Source: Piscinibacter sp. (lineage in GTDB: Bacteria; Pseudomonadota; Gammaproteobacteria; Burkholderiales; Burkholderiaceae_C). Taken from it: DNA of 64,000 nucleotides. Position 1 is the stretch's first letter, and each line of letters opens with the position of its first letter. Of this stretch, positions 1 to 12,696 are shown piece by piece. Below the pieces are notes generated by a model that ran no database searches, was not told the origin of the DNA, and saw nothing but the letters and a program-made list of their open reading frames with translations. The translations under genes were made by a program, and so were the position numbers. The DNA lies in NCBI GenBank assembly GCA_017983795.1, contig JAGOAS010000005.1, positions 1 through 64,000 of the forward strand. The letters run 5' to 3'.

Positions 1-32
1 CGATGACCACCCCACCCGGGACGGCCGCCGCC

Positions 33-91
33 GCGCGGCAGTTCGCTGCGGGTTACGCCCTACGGGCTCCACCCTCCGCGAACTGCCGCGC
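33..91. repeat. REP-like extended palindrome
   Basis: A perfect 14-base inverted repeat (33-46 and 78-91) encloses an inner hairpin, GCCC-TAC-GGGC, flanked by GGGTTA and CCACCC. The whole could fold into one long, slightly bulged stem. The inner part resembles the GGGTGG...GTAACCC type of repetitive extragenic palindrome. It lies 3' of the lower-GC gene that ends at 182. No T-run follows on either strand, so it does not look like an intrinsic terminator. Only one copy was noticed in the window. The rest of 1-181 shows no convincing gene. Confidence 0.5.
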
Positions 92-181
92 ACTCAAGGA
101 CTTACACCACTTCCTGGGACATCAACTAGCGGGTGAGTCGGCCAATCGCAGCAAGCAGCGGCGTGCCTACTTGAGGCGTCG

Positions 182-1300
182 TCATGGTCGCTGATCAGCC
201 ATCCATCGAACGCCTCGGGACGACTCAACAACGCTAAGCATTAGCTCCTGCAGAGCAGCGAAGTCACGCCAACACGCGCTCGCCTCAACTTCACACCGCT
301 CCGCCTCAGCTCCATCGCCAAACTTCGCGTAGGCTCTGCTGAGCCGCGTCAACGTGGCCGCACGATCATCCACGTGCATGTCAGAGGTCAGGGCACTCTT
401 GCCTGCCTCGCATGATTCTTTGGCCAGCTGTGACTTGCCGGTCTGCAGTTGGCACCATCCTTTGTCAGCCAACAACCAAACCTGCCACCCCTGCACGGCC
501 TTCAAGCTCAAGGCACTCAGATGGTTCTCGTACAGCAATAGCGCCTGCTCGCAGTCACCTTCAATTGAGCAAACCTGCGCTCGCAACAGCGGCGTAAAGA
601 CACTCAGATTGGTCAATCCGACCAAGTCATCGAAATTAAGTGTGGACATTGCGCCGGCAAGCGCTTGCCTAGAGTTGTCGCGGGTAGGAGGACCTCCAAG
701 GAGCGCGTTTCGCGAATTCGTGGCCCAAATTGACGCCATGTTGTGCATCAGTGCACTGATGGTCGCCTCGTCTTCCGTCTCCGCTGAAAGCAATCTCACC
801 CGCCTGTACCAAGGGAGGGCAAGGTCGAATCGGTTCGCAAGATGGATCGTCTGCGCAACGACGAGGCACGACCGTGCCAGCGTCGAAGGATCAGTGTGAG
901 GTGTCCCCAAGAAGCACTCGTCCAGACTGCGCACCATGTCTGGAAATCGATAGGCGCCATAGTGCACAAGTGCAAGCCAACTCGCCGCGCGCACCACGAC
1001 GTCACCGAGCGAGGCTGCGCGCGCGAGCGCATGTGCGCGTAGGAATCTATCGCGCGCTTCTGGCCCCATGTCCGTGTAGTAGTGACAAAGGCCGTCCGCA
1101 ATGTGCACGAGTGATGAGACTCTGGCAGACGGTGTCTCACCCCACTTCAAACGCAGATCGCTTAGTACTTGGCGCGCTTCGTCCACATGACCCAACCGCG
1201 CCAAGTACGAGGCACGCTCCGCAACGAGCGCATCGCGCGCCTCCCCTGGACCGCACTCAGCGATCCGTGCGTCCATCCGCGCCAAGAATCGAGAGTTCAT
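182..1300 (-). CDS. TPR-like helical repeat protein, unknown function
   Basis: A 372-residue protein I do not recognise. It is alpha-helical throughout, with repeated helix-turn-helix units of TPR type: helices rich in Ala, Leu and Arg, with pairs such as residues 25-50 (ending in the VDEARQVL segment) and later YRRVRLLS and [11 protein letters not shown] segments. No signal peptide, membrane segment or enzymatic domain is visible. Its ATG overlaps the purC stop codon (ATGA, 1297-1300), so it should be translationally coupled to purC. Base composition is clearly lower in GC than its neighbours, which suggests recent acquisition or a fast-evolving gene. A role as a protein-interaction scaffold is only inference. 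Confidence 0.6.
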   Translation of the reverse strand: MNSRFLARMDARIAECGPGEARDALVAERASYLARLGHVDEARQVLSDLRLKWGETPSARVSSLVHIADGLCHYYTDMGPEARDRFLRAHALARAASLGDVVVRAASWLALVHYGAYRFPDMVRSLDECFLGTPHTDPSTLARSCLVVAQTIHLANRFDLALPWYRRVRLLSAETEDEATISALMHNMASIWATNSRNALLGGPPTRDNSRQALAGAMSTLNFDDLVGLTNLSVFTPLLRAQVCSIEGDCEQALLLYENHLSALSLKAVQGWQVWLLADKGWCQLQTGKSQLAKESCEAGKSALTSDMHVDDRAATLTRLSRAYAKFGDGAEAERCEVEASACWRDFAALQELMLSVVESSRGVRWMADQRP

Positions 1301-2199
1301 TCCGGCTTCGTCAAGCGATGAAGTGCGTCACGATACTTGCCCGCCGTACCGATCACAACACCTTGATCCAGCTTCGGCGCAGGCGCCTTCTTCCCCCAAG
1401 GCTTCCCGTCGATGCGCACGCTCTCCAACCAGTCCCGCACGAACTGCTTGTCGTAGCTGGGTGGGTTGCCCCCCTCGGCGTAGCCCTCCACCGGCCAGAA
1501 GCGCGAGGAATCCGGCGTCAGCACTTCGTCCATCAACGTCAGCGTGCCGTCCTTGTCGAGCCCGAACTCGAACTTGGTGTCGGCGATGATGATGCCGCGC
1601 TGTAGCGCATAGTCGGCTGCCTCCCGGTAGAGGCGGATCGAGACGTCGCGCACCTTGTTCGCGAGTTCCGCCCCGACGATCCCCACCATGCGCTCGAAGC
1701 TGATGTTCTCGTCGTGTTCGCCCATCTCGGCCTTGGTCGCCGGCGTGAAGATGGGCTCGGGCAGCTTGCTCGCGTTCTTCAGGCCCGGCGGCAGCTTGAC
1801 GCCGCAGACGGACTGGCTCTCCTGGTACTCCTTCCAGCCGCTGCCCGCCAGGTAGCCGCGCACCACCGCTTCCACCGGCAGCGGCTCGAGCCGCTTGACC
1901 AGCATCGAGCGGCCGCGCACCTGGTCGCGCTCATCCGGGGCGACCACACTCAGCGGATCCTCACCGGTCAGGTGATTGGGCACGATGTGCCCGAGCTTGC
2001 TGAACCAGAACAGGGCCATCTCCGTCAGCATCTGGCCCTTGCCGGGGATGGGCTCGCCCATCACGACGTCGAAGGCGCTCAGGCGGTCGCTTGCCACCAT
2101 CAGCAGCCGGTCGTCACCGACCGCATAGTTGTCGCGCACCTTGCCGCGCGCGAGCAGCGGCAGTGAATGCAGGGAGCTTTCGTGGAGGGCGACGGTCAT
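1297..2199 (-). CDS. purC: SAICAR synthase (purine biosynthesis)
   Basis: Phosphoribosylaminoimidazole-succinocarboxamide synthase joins CAIR and aspartate, using ATP, in de novo purine synthesis in the cytoplasm. The 300-residue length matches the longer form common in Betaproteobacteria. The N-terminal segment [21 protein letters not shown] is the expected nucleotide-binding beginning (G-K-V-R-D). [25 protein letters not shown] and [10 protein letters not shown], family signatures that bind ATP and substrate, all follow in order. The ATG is at 2199 and the Shine-Dalgarno is weak. The downstream TPR gene overlaps its stop. The region upstream to 2320 holds the terminator of the H1-like gene. 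Function is secure. Confidence 0.97.
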   Translation of the reverse strand: MTVALHESSLHSLPLLARGKVRDNYAVGDDRLLMVASDRLSAFDVVMGEPIPGKGQMLTEMALFWFSKLGHIVPNHLTGEDPLSVVAPDERDQVRGRSMLVKRLEPLPVEAVVRGYLAGSGWKEYQESQSVCGVKLPPGLKNASKLPEPIFTPATKAEMGEHDENISFERMVGIVGAELANKVRDVSIRLYREAADYALQRGIIIADTKFEFGLDKDGTLTLMDEVLTPDSSRFWPVEGYAEGGNPPSYDKQFVRDWLESVRIDGKPWGKKAPAPKLDQGVVIGTAGKYRDALHRLTKPE

Positions 2200-2261
2200 G
2201 ACGGATCTTTCGTTCGCCGCGCGAGCGCGGGCGGATGGAGCAGGGATTCCGAATTCTACGA

Positions 2262-2297
2262 ACCCAAGAAAATGGGGCCCCGCTTCCGGGGCCCCAT
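2262..2297 (-). terminator. Intrinsic terminator of the H1-like gene
   Basis: An 11-base perfect inverted repeat (2272-2282 and 2287-2297, arms ATGGGGCCCCG) closes on a four-base loop. On the minus strand it is followed by TTTTCTTGGG. It lies 24 bases after the stop of the histone-like gene and before purC, so it should end transcription of the former. Confidence 0.8.
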
Positions 2298-2320
2298 CGT
2301 CAGGCGCGTGGCCTCTTCTC

Positions 2321-2773
2321 TCAGGGCTTGTTGCCCGTCGGGAACGGCCAAGCGGCTTGCGGGCTCAGCGCGGTCTTCGCAGGGGCGACAGCAGCCGGCG
2401 CAGGCGCAGCGGCCTTCTTCGCCGCAGGCTTCTTCGCGGCCTTCTTGGCCGCGGGCTTCTTCGCAGCCTTCTTGGCCGCGGGCTTCTTCGCGACCTTCTT
2501 GGCCGCAGCCTTCTTCGCAGGAGCCTTCTTGGCCGCGGCCTTCTTCGCCGGGGCCTTCTTCGCGACCTTCTTGGCCGCCGGCTTCTTCGCCGCTGCCTTC
2601 TTCGCGACCTTCTTGGCCGCCGGCTTCTTCGCTGCGGCCTTCTTCGCCGGAGCCTTCTTCGCCGCCTTCTTGGCGGCCGGCTTCTTCGCTGCCGCCTTCT
2701 TGGCCGGAGCCTTCTTCGCGGCGGCCTTCTTCGCCGGGGCCTTCTTGGCCGCAGCCTTCTTCGCAGTTGCCAT
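2321..2773 (-). CDS. Histone H1-like Lys/Ala/Pro-rich DNA-binding protein
   Basis: A 150-residue basic protein made almost wholly of AAKK and PAKK units repeated from about residue 4 to 120, ending in a distinct non-repetitive tail (residues about 123-150, with [10 protein letters not shown] at the end). Such proteins resemble the C-terminal domain of eukaryotic histone H1 and related bacterial nucleoid proteins and are expected to bind DNA without sequence specificity. I recall the AWPFPTG tail being shared by Burkholderiales homologues. The ATG at 2773 is chosen over the adjacent GTG at 2776 because AAGGAG lies eight bases upstream. The low-complexity coding repeats make copy number prone to change. 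It has its own terminator. Confidence 0.85.
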   Translation of the reverse strand: MATAKKAAAKKAPAKKAAAKKAPAKKAAAKKPAAKKAAKKAPAKKAAAKKPAAKKVAKKAAAKKPAAKKVAKKAPAKKAAAKKAPAKKAAAKKVAKKPAAKKAAKKPAAKKAAKKPAAKKAAAPAPAAVAPAKTALSPQAAWPFPTGNKP

Positions 2774-2985
2774 CACATTTCTCCTTGATCAAGTTGAAAA
2801 CAAACCGCAGTGGCCAACCCGAAGGTTGCCCGACTGCAGCTATTCATCGCCCGGGACTTGTCCAGGAGGGACGCCCCGATCCGATGAATCCTTGCCGAGC
2901 CGCGATGCTGCTTCTTCGACAGTCATTCGCGACTCGCGATTCTTGATCTCTCGCACTGACCTGAGCGGCTGCAACCGGGATCCGT

Positions 2986-4164
2986 TCAATCCCAGGACAA
3001 CGCTCCACCCGACTGGTACTCGATCACGCGGGTCTCGAAGAAGTTGCGTTCCTTCTTCAGGTCGATCATCTCGCTCATCCAGGGGAACGGGTTCTCCTCG
3101 TTGGGGAACAGTTCCTCCAGGCCGATCTGCGTTGCGCGCCGGTTGGCGATGTAGCGCAGGTAGCCCTTGAACATCGAAGCGTTCATGCCGAGCACGCCGC
3201 GCGGCATGGTGTCCTCGGCGTAGCGGTACTCGAGCTCGACGGCCTTCTGGAACAAGGCCTTGATCTCGTCCTTGAACGCCGGCGTCCACAGCTGCGGATT
3301 CTCGAGCTTGATCTGGTTGATCAGGTCGATGCCGAAGTTGCAGTGCATCGACTCGTCGCGCAGGATGTACTGGTACTGCTCGGCCGCGCCGGTCATCTTG
3401 TTCTGCCGGCCGAGCGCGAGGATCTGCGTGAAGCCGACGTAGAAGAACAGGCCTTCCATCAGGCAGGCGAACACGATCAGCGACTTCAGCAGCCGCTGGT
3501 CGTTCTCGGGCGTGCCGGTCTTGAAGGCCGGATCCATGATCTGCTCGATGAAGGGCAGCAGGAATTCGTCCTTGTCGCGGATCGAATCGATCTCGTGATA
3601 GGCGTTGAAGATCTCGGCTTCGTCCAGACCCAGCGACTCGACGATGTACTGGTAGGCGTGCGTGTGGATCGCTTCCTCGAAGGCCTGGCGCAGCAGGAAC
3701 TGGCGGCATTCGGGCGCCGTGATGTGGCGGTAGCTGCCCAGCACGATGTTGTTGGCGGCCAGCGAGTCGGCGGTGACGAAGAAGCCGAGGTTGCGCTTGA
3801 CGATGCGGCGCTCGTCTTCGGTCAGGCCGTTGGGATCCTTCCAGGTCGCGATGTCGCGCGACATATTGATCTCCTGCGGCATCCAGTGGTTCGCACAAGT
3901 GGCGAGGTACTTCTCCCAGGCCCACTTGTACTTGAACGGCACCAGCTGGTTGACGTCGGTCTGGCCATTGATGATGCGCTTGTCGGCGGCGCGCACGCGA
4001 CGGTGACTGGCAACCACCGAAGCAGCGGCAGCAACGCCCGCCGTCGCTGCGGCAGAAGGGAAAGCATGCTCTTGCAGTCGCAGCGGCGGCGGCTCCGCCG
4101 CACCGGCCGATGGCTGCGCGACTTGCGATTTCGAGGGTCTTACTTCGTCGTCCCAGACAAGCAT
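2986..4164 (-). CDS. nrdB: Ribonucleotide reductase class Ia, beta (radical) subunit
   Basis: The small subunit houses the di-iron centre and tyrosyl radical that NrdA needs to reduce ribonucleoside diphosphates. The 392 residues include an N-terminal extension of about 75 residues, rich in Ala and Pro, before the ferritin-like fold. The iron-ligand motif EAIH is followed four residues after its His by a Tyr (HTHAY), matching the arrangement of E. coli E115, H118 and Tyr122, so a classical tyrosyl radical is expected, not the Phe of class Ic. The second ligand pair is in DESMHCNFG. The start ATG has AGGAAG upstream. nrdA lies 114 bases upstream, with a hairpin and a possible separate promoter in between. 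Confidence 0.96.
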   Translation of the reverse strand: MLVWDDEVRPSKSQVAQPSAGAAEPPPLRLQEHAFPSAAATAGVAAAASVVASHRRVRAADKRIINGQTDVNQLVPFKYKWAWEKYLATCANHWMPQEINMSRDIATWKDPNGLTEDERRIVKRNLGFFVTADSLAANNIVLGSYRHITAPECRQFLLRQAFEEAIHTHAYQYIVESLGLDEAEIFNAYHEIDSIRDKDEFLLPFIEQIMDPAFKTGTPENDQRLLKSLIVFACLMEGLFFYVGFTQILALGRQNKMTGAAEQYQYILRDESMHCNFGIDLINQIKLENPQLWTPAFKDEIKALFQKAVELEYRYAEDTMPRGVLGMNASMFKGYLRYIANRRATQIGLEELFPNEENPFPWMSEMIDLKKERNFFETRVIEYQSGGALSWD

Positions 4165-4185
4165 GTTCGCTTCCTGACTTTGTCA

Positions 4186-4214
4186 ATTATCAGAGTGTTG
4201 CGCCGGAACACCAA
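4186..4214 (-). promoter_or_regulatory. Possible nrdB promoter
   Basis: On the minus strand, TTGGTG (4209-4214) and GATAAT (4186-4191) are separated by 17 bases and end about 20 bases before the nrdB ATG. It would allow nrdB to be transcribed apart from nrdA. Judged by eye only. Confidence 0.4.
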
Positions 4215-4251
4215 GCACTTCTTGACATCCGGCCCGACTGGTTGTTGCTGT

Positions 4252-4275
4252 CATGCATCGAAAACGCGATGCATG
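4252..4275 (-). other. Hairpin between nrdA and nrdB
   Basis: A perfect 9-base inverted repeat, CATGCATCG (4252-4260) and CGATGCATG (4267-4275), with a six-base loop, lies three bases after the nrdA stop. There is no following T-run, so it is more likely an mRNA-stabilising or processing structure than a terminator. Confidence 0.5.
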
Positions 4276-4278
4276 AGT

Positions 4279-7143
<2,865 letters not shown>

Positions 7144-7350
7144 GGCTTCCCCTGTGTTGGTCGGTGGCAGTGTTTCGATGGTCATGGCGAGAGCGACAGG
7201 AAGTTCGACCACCCCCTCGGGGCGGCCTTATCGAATGGTTCGGTGCGGGATGGGCGCGTGCTGGCTCTTGGCGCCTTCGACTGCGGTCTCGCAAGCGGTC
7301 GAACGGTGTGGCACGGCGTTTCGGAAGAGGCGCAAGGATAGCACAGCGGG

Positions 7351-7366
7351 ACACTATATCTGGGGT
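7351..7366 (-). promoter_or_regulatory. NrdR box 1
   Basis: ACACTATATCTGGGGT (plus strand) matches the known NrdR operator consensus, acaCwAtATaTwGtgt, at 13 of 16 positions. On the minus strand a -10-like TATAGT lies inside it, with TTGAAG upstream at 7378-7383, so NrdR binding would block the nrdA promoter. Confidence 0.75.
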
Positions 7367-7381
7367 CCCGAGGGCCTTCAA

Positions 7382-7397
7382 GCACTACCGCTAGCGT
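7382..7397 (-). promoter_or_regulatory. NrdR box 2 (weaker)
   Basis: GCACTACCGCTAGCGT matches the NrdR consensus at 10 of 16 positions and starts exactly 31 bases from box 1. That is the three-helical-turn spacing typical of paired NrdR boxes. The intergenic stretch 7144-7473 otherwise holds only the nrdA leader and no gene that I can support. Confidence 0.6.
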
Positions 7398-7473
7398 GCC
7401 AGCCCGGATGCGGGCATCCCCCTAGATCGTCCGGATGCGCGCCGCCATTGGCCTCGCGCGCGGTGGTCGCAGC

Positions 7474-8102
7474 TCAGTCGCCGACGCTGCTGTTGCGTCG
7501 TGTTGCACTGTCGGGAAAGCCCCAATCGGCGAGGCCGATCGCAGCCAGCCGCGTGCGCAGCAGCGGCCAGTCGAAGCCCGCGCCGGGATCGTGCTTGCGC
7601 CCCGGCGCGATGTGCTCGTGGCCGACGACCGCCTCGATCGGATAGCGGCGCGCCAGCGCCGGCGCCAGAGCCGCCAGCGTGTCGTACTGCGCGGCCTCGA
7701 AGGGCTCGCCTTCCAGGCCTTCGAGCTCGATGCCCAGCGAGTAGTCGTTGCAGTTTTCGCGTCCGCACCATGCCGAGCGGCCCGCATGCCAGGCGCGGCG
7801 CTCGCACGAGACAAACTGCAGCAGCTCGCCGCTGCGCCGCACGACGAAGTGCGCCGACACCTGCAGCCCGCGGATCGTCTCGAAGTAGGGATGCGCGCTC
7901 CAGTCGAGCCGGTTCGCGAAGAACTGCTCGATCTGGTCGCCACCGTAGACGCCCGGCGGCAGGCTGATCGAGTGCAGCACCAGCAGCGACACCACGCTGC
8001 CCGCCGGCCGCTCGCCGAAGTTGGGCGACGGGCAACGCCGCGCCGCCGACCACCAGCCGGCATGCCAGCGCGGCTTCACGCGGCGGGCCTGTTCACGCGC
8101 GG

Positions 8103-8106
<4 letters not shown>
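7474..8106 (-). CDS. ampD: 1,6-anhydro-N-acetylmuramyl-L-alanine amidase
   Basis: Cytoplasmic zinc amidase that cleaves recycled anhydromuropeptides in peptidoglycan recycling and so lowers the signal for AmpR-type beta-lactamase induction. The 210 residues match AmpD throughout: [13 protein letters not shown] near the N-terminus, the first zinc His in [12 protein letters not shown], the catalytic Glu in GIELEG, and the other zinc ligands in [15 protein letters not shown]. The chosen start is a TTG at 8106 that overlaps the pilR stop; a GTG at 8079 is an alternative. The last gene of the ypjD-PP0621-pilS-pilR-ampD run, it is probably co-transcribed with them. Confidence 0.94.
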
Positions 8107-9649
<1,543 letters not shown>

Positions 9650-9653
<4 letters not shown>

Positions 9654-11554
9654 GAGGTCAGGTGCAGTCGCGCTTCGGTGTCGGCCAGCGGCATGCGGCG
9701 CATCACCACGTAGAACTCGTTCGGGTGCGGGTCGCCGGCCGCGCGGGCGCGGTAGTCGATGCTGGCGCCGTAGCGTTCGCACAGCTCGCGGCAAATATAC
9801 AGGCCGAGGCCGGTGCCGCGGCTGCGCGTCGAGAAGAAGGGTTCGAAGAGGTAACGCTCGACCTCGGCCGTGATCGGCGTGCCGTCGCTGGCCACGCTCA
9901 GGAAGGCGCGCGCATCGTCGCGCGAATCGAGCCGCAGCACCACGGCGCCGGGCGCGCCGCTGGCGTGGCGGTGCGCGTTGTCGAGCAGGTTGACGAGCAC
10001 GCGGCGCAGGTGCTCGGCGTCGAAGGCCACGCCCAGCGGCTGCGGCGGCAGCTCGACGCGCAGCACGCTCTGCTCGCCCAGCTTCACCCCCACCGAGCGC
10101 GCCCAGTCGCTGCAGATCGCCGCGACCATCGCGGTCGCATCGATCGCGACGATGTCCTGCACCGCGCCGGGCGCCACCTCCATCACGTCGTCGACGATGC
10201 GCTTGAGGCGGTCGACGTTGTCGGCCACCATGCGCGTCAGCTGGCGCTGCGCCGCATCGGTGGCGTCTTCGGCGAGCAGCGCGTTGGCCTGCGCGATGGC
10301 CGCCAGCGGGTTGCGGATCTCGTGCGCGATGCCCGCCGACACGCGCCCCATCGCGGCGAGCTTCTCCTGGCGGCTGCGCGCCTGCATGTTGCGCACGTCC
10401 TCGAGGAACAGCACGCAGAAGTCTTCGTTCGCCTGCGCCGCCTTGTGGCGCGTGAAGCGCACGCGCACGCGCAGCGTGCGGGCGGCGTCCGGCTCGAACG
10501 CGAGCGTGACGTCGCGCCCCGCCTCCGGCCAGCTCGATTCGGCGAAGGCCTGCTCGACGGTGCGCACCAGCCCCTGCCAGGCCTCGACACCGCGCAGCTG
10601 GAAGGGCGCCGGCCGGCTCATGCCGGTGGGCGCGAGCAGACGGCGTGCCGCCGGGTTGGCGGCGCGCACGCGGCCGCGCCGGTCGACCACCAGGATGCCG
10701 TCCTGCATCTCCTCGATCACGAGCCGGTTCAGCGCCGCCTGCTGGCGCGCCATCTCCATGTTGCCGCGCGCACTGAGCTCCTCGCGCGCCAGGCGGCCGG
10801 CCAGCTCGCCGGCCAGCACGGTGATGACGAAGAAGCCGCTGCCGGCCAGCGCCGCCTGCGTGAGCAGTTGCGTGAGATTCGAGCCCTGCAGGCCGCCGAA
10901 CCAGGCCACCGCGAGCAGCATCAGCGCCACGGCGGCCGAGGTCGCCAGGGCCAGCGGGCGCGGCGTCAGCACGCCGGCCATCAGCACCGGCAGCACCAGC
11001 AGCGCGACGTAGTTGAGGCTGGAGCCCGGCGCCAGCATGTGCAGCGCACTGAAGGCCAGCAGGTCGACGCCGATGGTGCTCAGCCAGGGCGCGCCGAACA
11101 CCCGCGCGAGCGCCTTGGGCTCCACCGGCGTCTTGCGCGGCAGCAGCCACAGCACCAGCGCCAGCGTGCCATAGGCGACGCTGATCAGCGCCGCCTCGAG
11201 CGAGGGCCGCGCGCCGAACAGGCCGGTGATGGCCTGCGCCAGCACCAGGGCCACGCCGAGCGCCGCGCGTGCGCCGATGAAGGTACGGTAGATGCGGTCG
11301 AACGCGGTCTGGCCGGCGCTGACGATGCGCTCGGCCTGGCGCGAGAAGAGCCGCGAGTCGGATGTCGACGACGCAGGCGCGGCGGCGGAGTCGCCCGCCT
11401 TCGCCTTCATCTCGGGCGAGTTCTCGTACTGGCTGACCTGCGTGTCTTCGGCCGAGCCGAAGGCACCGAACCAGGATTCGTCCGCCGTCGGCGAGCGGCG
11501 CGGCTGGCGCCGTTCGCCCATGCGGCGGTCACGCTCGCGCGCGGCCTCGCTCAT
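9650..11554 (-). CDS. pilS: Sensor histidine kinase PilS
   Basis: Membrane sensor kinase that phosphorylates PilR. The 634 residues begin with a charged, disordered cytoplasmic extension of about 90 residues. A block of about six hydrophobic segments (roughly residues 90-260) follows, then a PAS-like region (around [22 protein letters not shown]), the HisKA domain with phospho-accepting His in [14 protein letters not shown], and the ATPase domain with [11 protein letters not shown] and [12 protein letters not shown]. The ATG at 11554 follows the PP0621-type gene by 30 bases. Six-TM architecture without a periplasmic sensor domain is typical of PilS, which senses pilin in the membrane. Confidence 0.93.
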
Positions 11555-11584
11555 CGGATCTCCCGCCGCATGGCGACTGCGGCC

Positions 11585-11827
11585 TCAGGCAGCGGGATGC
11601 TGCTTCTCGTACTCGGCACGATGAGCCTCGCCGCAGAAGACGCCACCGCGCCCGGGCAGGGCCTCGTGCTGGGGCAGGTGCACGCCGCACAGGCGGCAGG
11701 CCACCATCGGTTCCGCGCCGGCGTCCGGCCGCGGCGCCCTGGGTGGCAACGGTTCGTCGCGTCGGCGCGCGCCGCGCAGCATCCACACCAGCACGATCAC
11801 GGCCACGACGAGCAGCAGGAACTTCAT
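11585..11827 (-). CDS. PP0621-type small membrane zinc-ribbon-like protein
   Basis: An 80-residue protein with one N-terminal membrane segment (residues 2-18), a basic RRR stretch, a proline-rich linker and a C-terminal CRLCG...FCGEAH pattern that could bind a metal. I recognise the family (conserved in Beta- and Gammaproteobacteria as PP0621-like) but its function is unknown. It starts three bases after the ypjD stop and precedes pilS by 30 bases, so it belongs to the same operon. The C-terminal part should face the cytoplasm if the positive-inside rule holds. Confidence 0.75.
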   Translation of the reverse strand: MKFLLLVVAVIVLVWMLRGARRRDEPLPPRAPRPDAGAEPMVACRLCGVHLPQHEALPGRGGVFCGEAHRAEYEKQHPAA

Positions 11828-11830
11828 GGT

Positions 11831-12649
11831 TCAGAGCGTGGGCGGCCGTTGCAGCAGGATCTCGAGCACGAAGCGCGAGCCGACGTAGGCCAGCAGCAGC
11901 AGCGCCGCGCCGCCATAGAGCCAGCGCGTGGCCAGCGGGCCGCGCCAGCCGAAGGCGCGCCGCCCGGCCAGCAGCGCCGCAAACACCACCCAGCCGAGCA
12001 TCGAGAACACCGTCTTGTGGTCCCAGCGCCAGGGCTGCGCGAACCAGGCGCCGAACAGCAGCGCGGCCGACAGCACGATGAAGCCGGCGCCGACGAAACG
12101 GAAAGTGAGTCGCTCCAGGCGCAGCAGCGGCATGCCGGAGGGCGCGGCCGCCTCGTGGTGGCGCATCTGCTGTTCGGCGCGGTTGAGCATCGCCGCGTGC
12201 AGCACCGCGGCGCCGAACAGGCCGTAGGAAGCGATGCCCAGCACCCAGTGCAGCGGCGCCCAGCGCGACAGCGCATGCGGCCGCAGCTCGCCGGGGAACA
12301 GGAAGGCCAGCAGCACGGCGGCCGCGCCGAGCAGCGCGAGCGTGCGCCGCACGCCGGCCAGCGGCAGGAAGCGGCTCTCCACGGCGTAGACCGCCAGCAC
12401 CAGCCACATGGTCGCCGACAGCGCCGGCGCGAAACCGAAGCGCGCGCCGGTGATGGGTGCGCCGATGCCGCCGATGTCGATGGCGATCGCCAGCGCGTGC
12501 GCGATCCAGCCCGTCATCAGCGTGCCGCGCACCGCCGCTTCGCGCTCGGTGCCGACGAGCGCCGCGGCGAGGTAGCCGAGCAGCGCCACGAGCGTGGGCA
12601 GGCCCAGCGCCCAGGCCGCCGTACCCGCGGGACCGAACGATAAAATCAT
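11831..12649 (-). CDS. ypjD: YpjD/CcsA-like cytochrome c assembly membrane protein
   Basis: An inner-membrane protein of 272 residues with about eight hydrophobic segments. It belongs to the CcsA/CcmC-like heme-handling family: the segment WAPLHWVLGIASYGLFGAA and the tryptophan-rich AWFAQPWRWDHKTVFSMLGW are characteristic, with His residues able to hold heme. The E. coli YpjD relative has no settled function; this is not proven to assemble cytochrome c. The ATG at 12649 is preferred; a GTG two codons earlier is possible. It is divergent from ffh and only 47 bases separate the two starts, so the promoters overlap. Confidence 0.82.
   Translation of the reverse strand: MILSFGPAGTAAWALGLPTLVALLGYLAAALVGTEREAAVRGTLMTGWIAHALAIAIDIGGIGAPITGARFGFAPALSATMWLVLAVYAVESRFLPLAGVRRTLALLGAAAVLLAFLFPGELRPHALSRWAPLHWVLGIASYGLFGAAVLHAAMLNRAEQQMRHHEAAAPSGMPLLRLERLTFRFVGAGFIVLSAALLFGAWFAQPWRWDHKTVFSMLGWVVFAALLAGRRAFGWRGPLATRWLYGGAALLLLAYVGSRFVLEILLQRPPTL
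12641..12646 (+). promoter_or_regulatory. Probable -10 box of ffh
   Basis: TAAAAT on the plus strand, 51 bases before the ffh ATG and inside the first codons of ypjD. No clear -35 was seen. Confidence 0.4.
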
Positions 12650-12696
12650 GCCCACAGTGTACTTTCGCGCCCCGGGTTCTCCGGCCGCGCCATGCC

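Noticed and set aside
33..91. Integron attC site
   Set aside because: The long stem is suggestive, but the RYYYAAC and GTTRRRY core sites are not present at its ends.
2390..2773. Tandem repeats that could suggest a CRISPR or VNTR
   Set aside because: The units are in-frame codons for AAKK/PAKK in the H1-like protein; no spacers are present.
7144..7212. Longer NrdA with start at 7212
   Set aside because: The extra 23 residues have no family character, while the ATG at 7143 has a good ribosome site.
9662..12643. A 993-residue plus-strand frame
   Set aside because: Antisense to pilS, the PP0621-type gene and ypjD, all of which have clear families and good overlaps.
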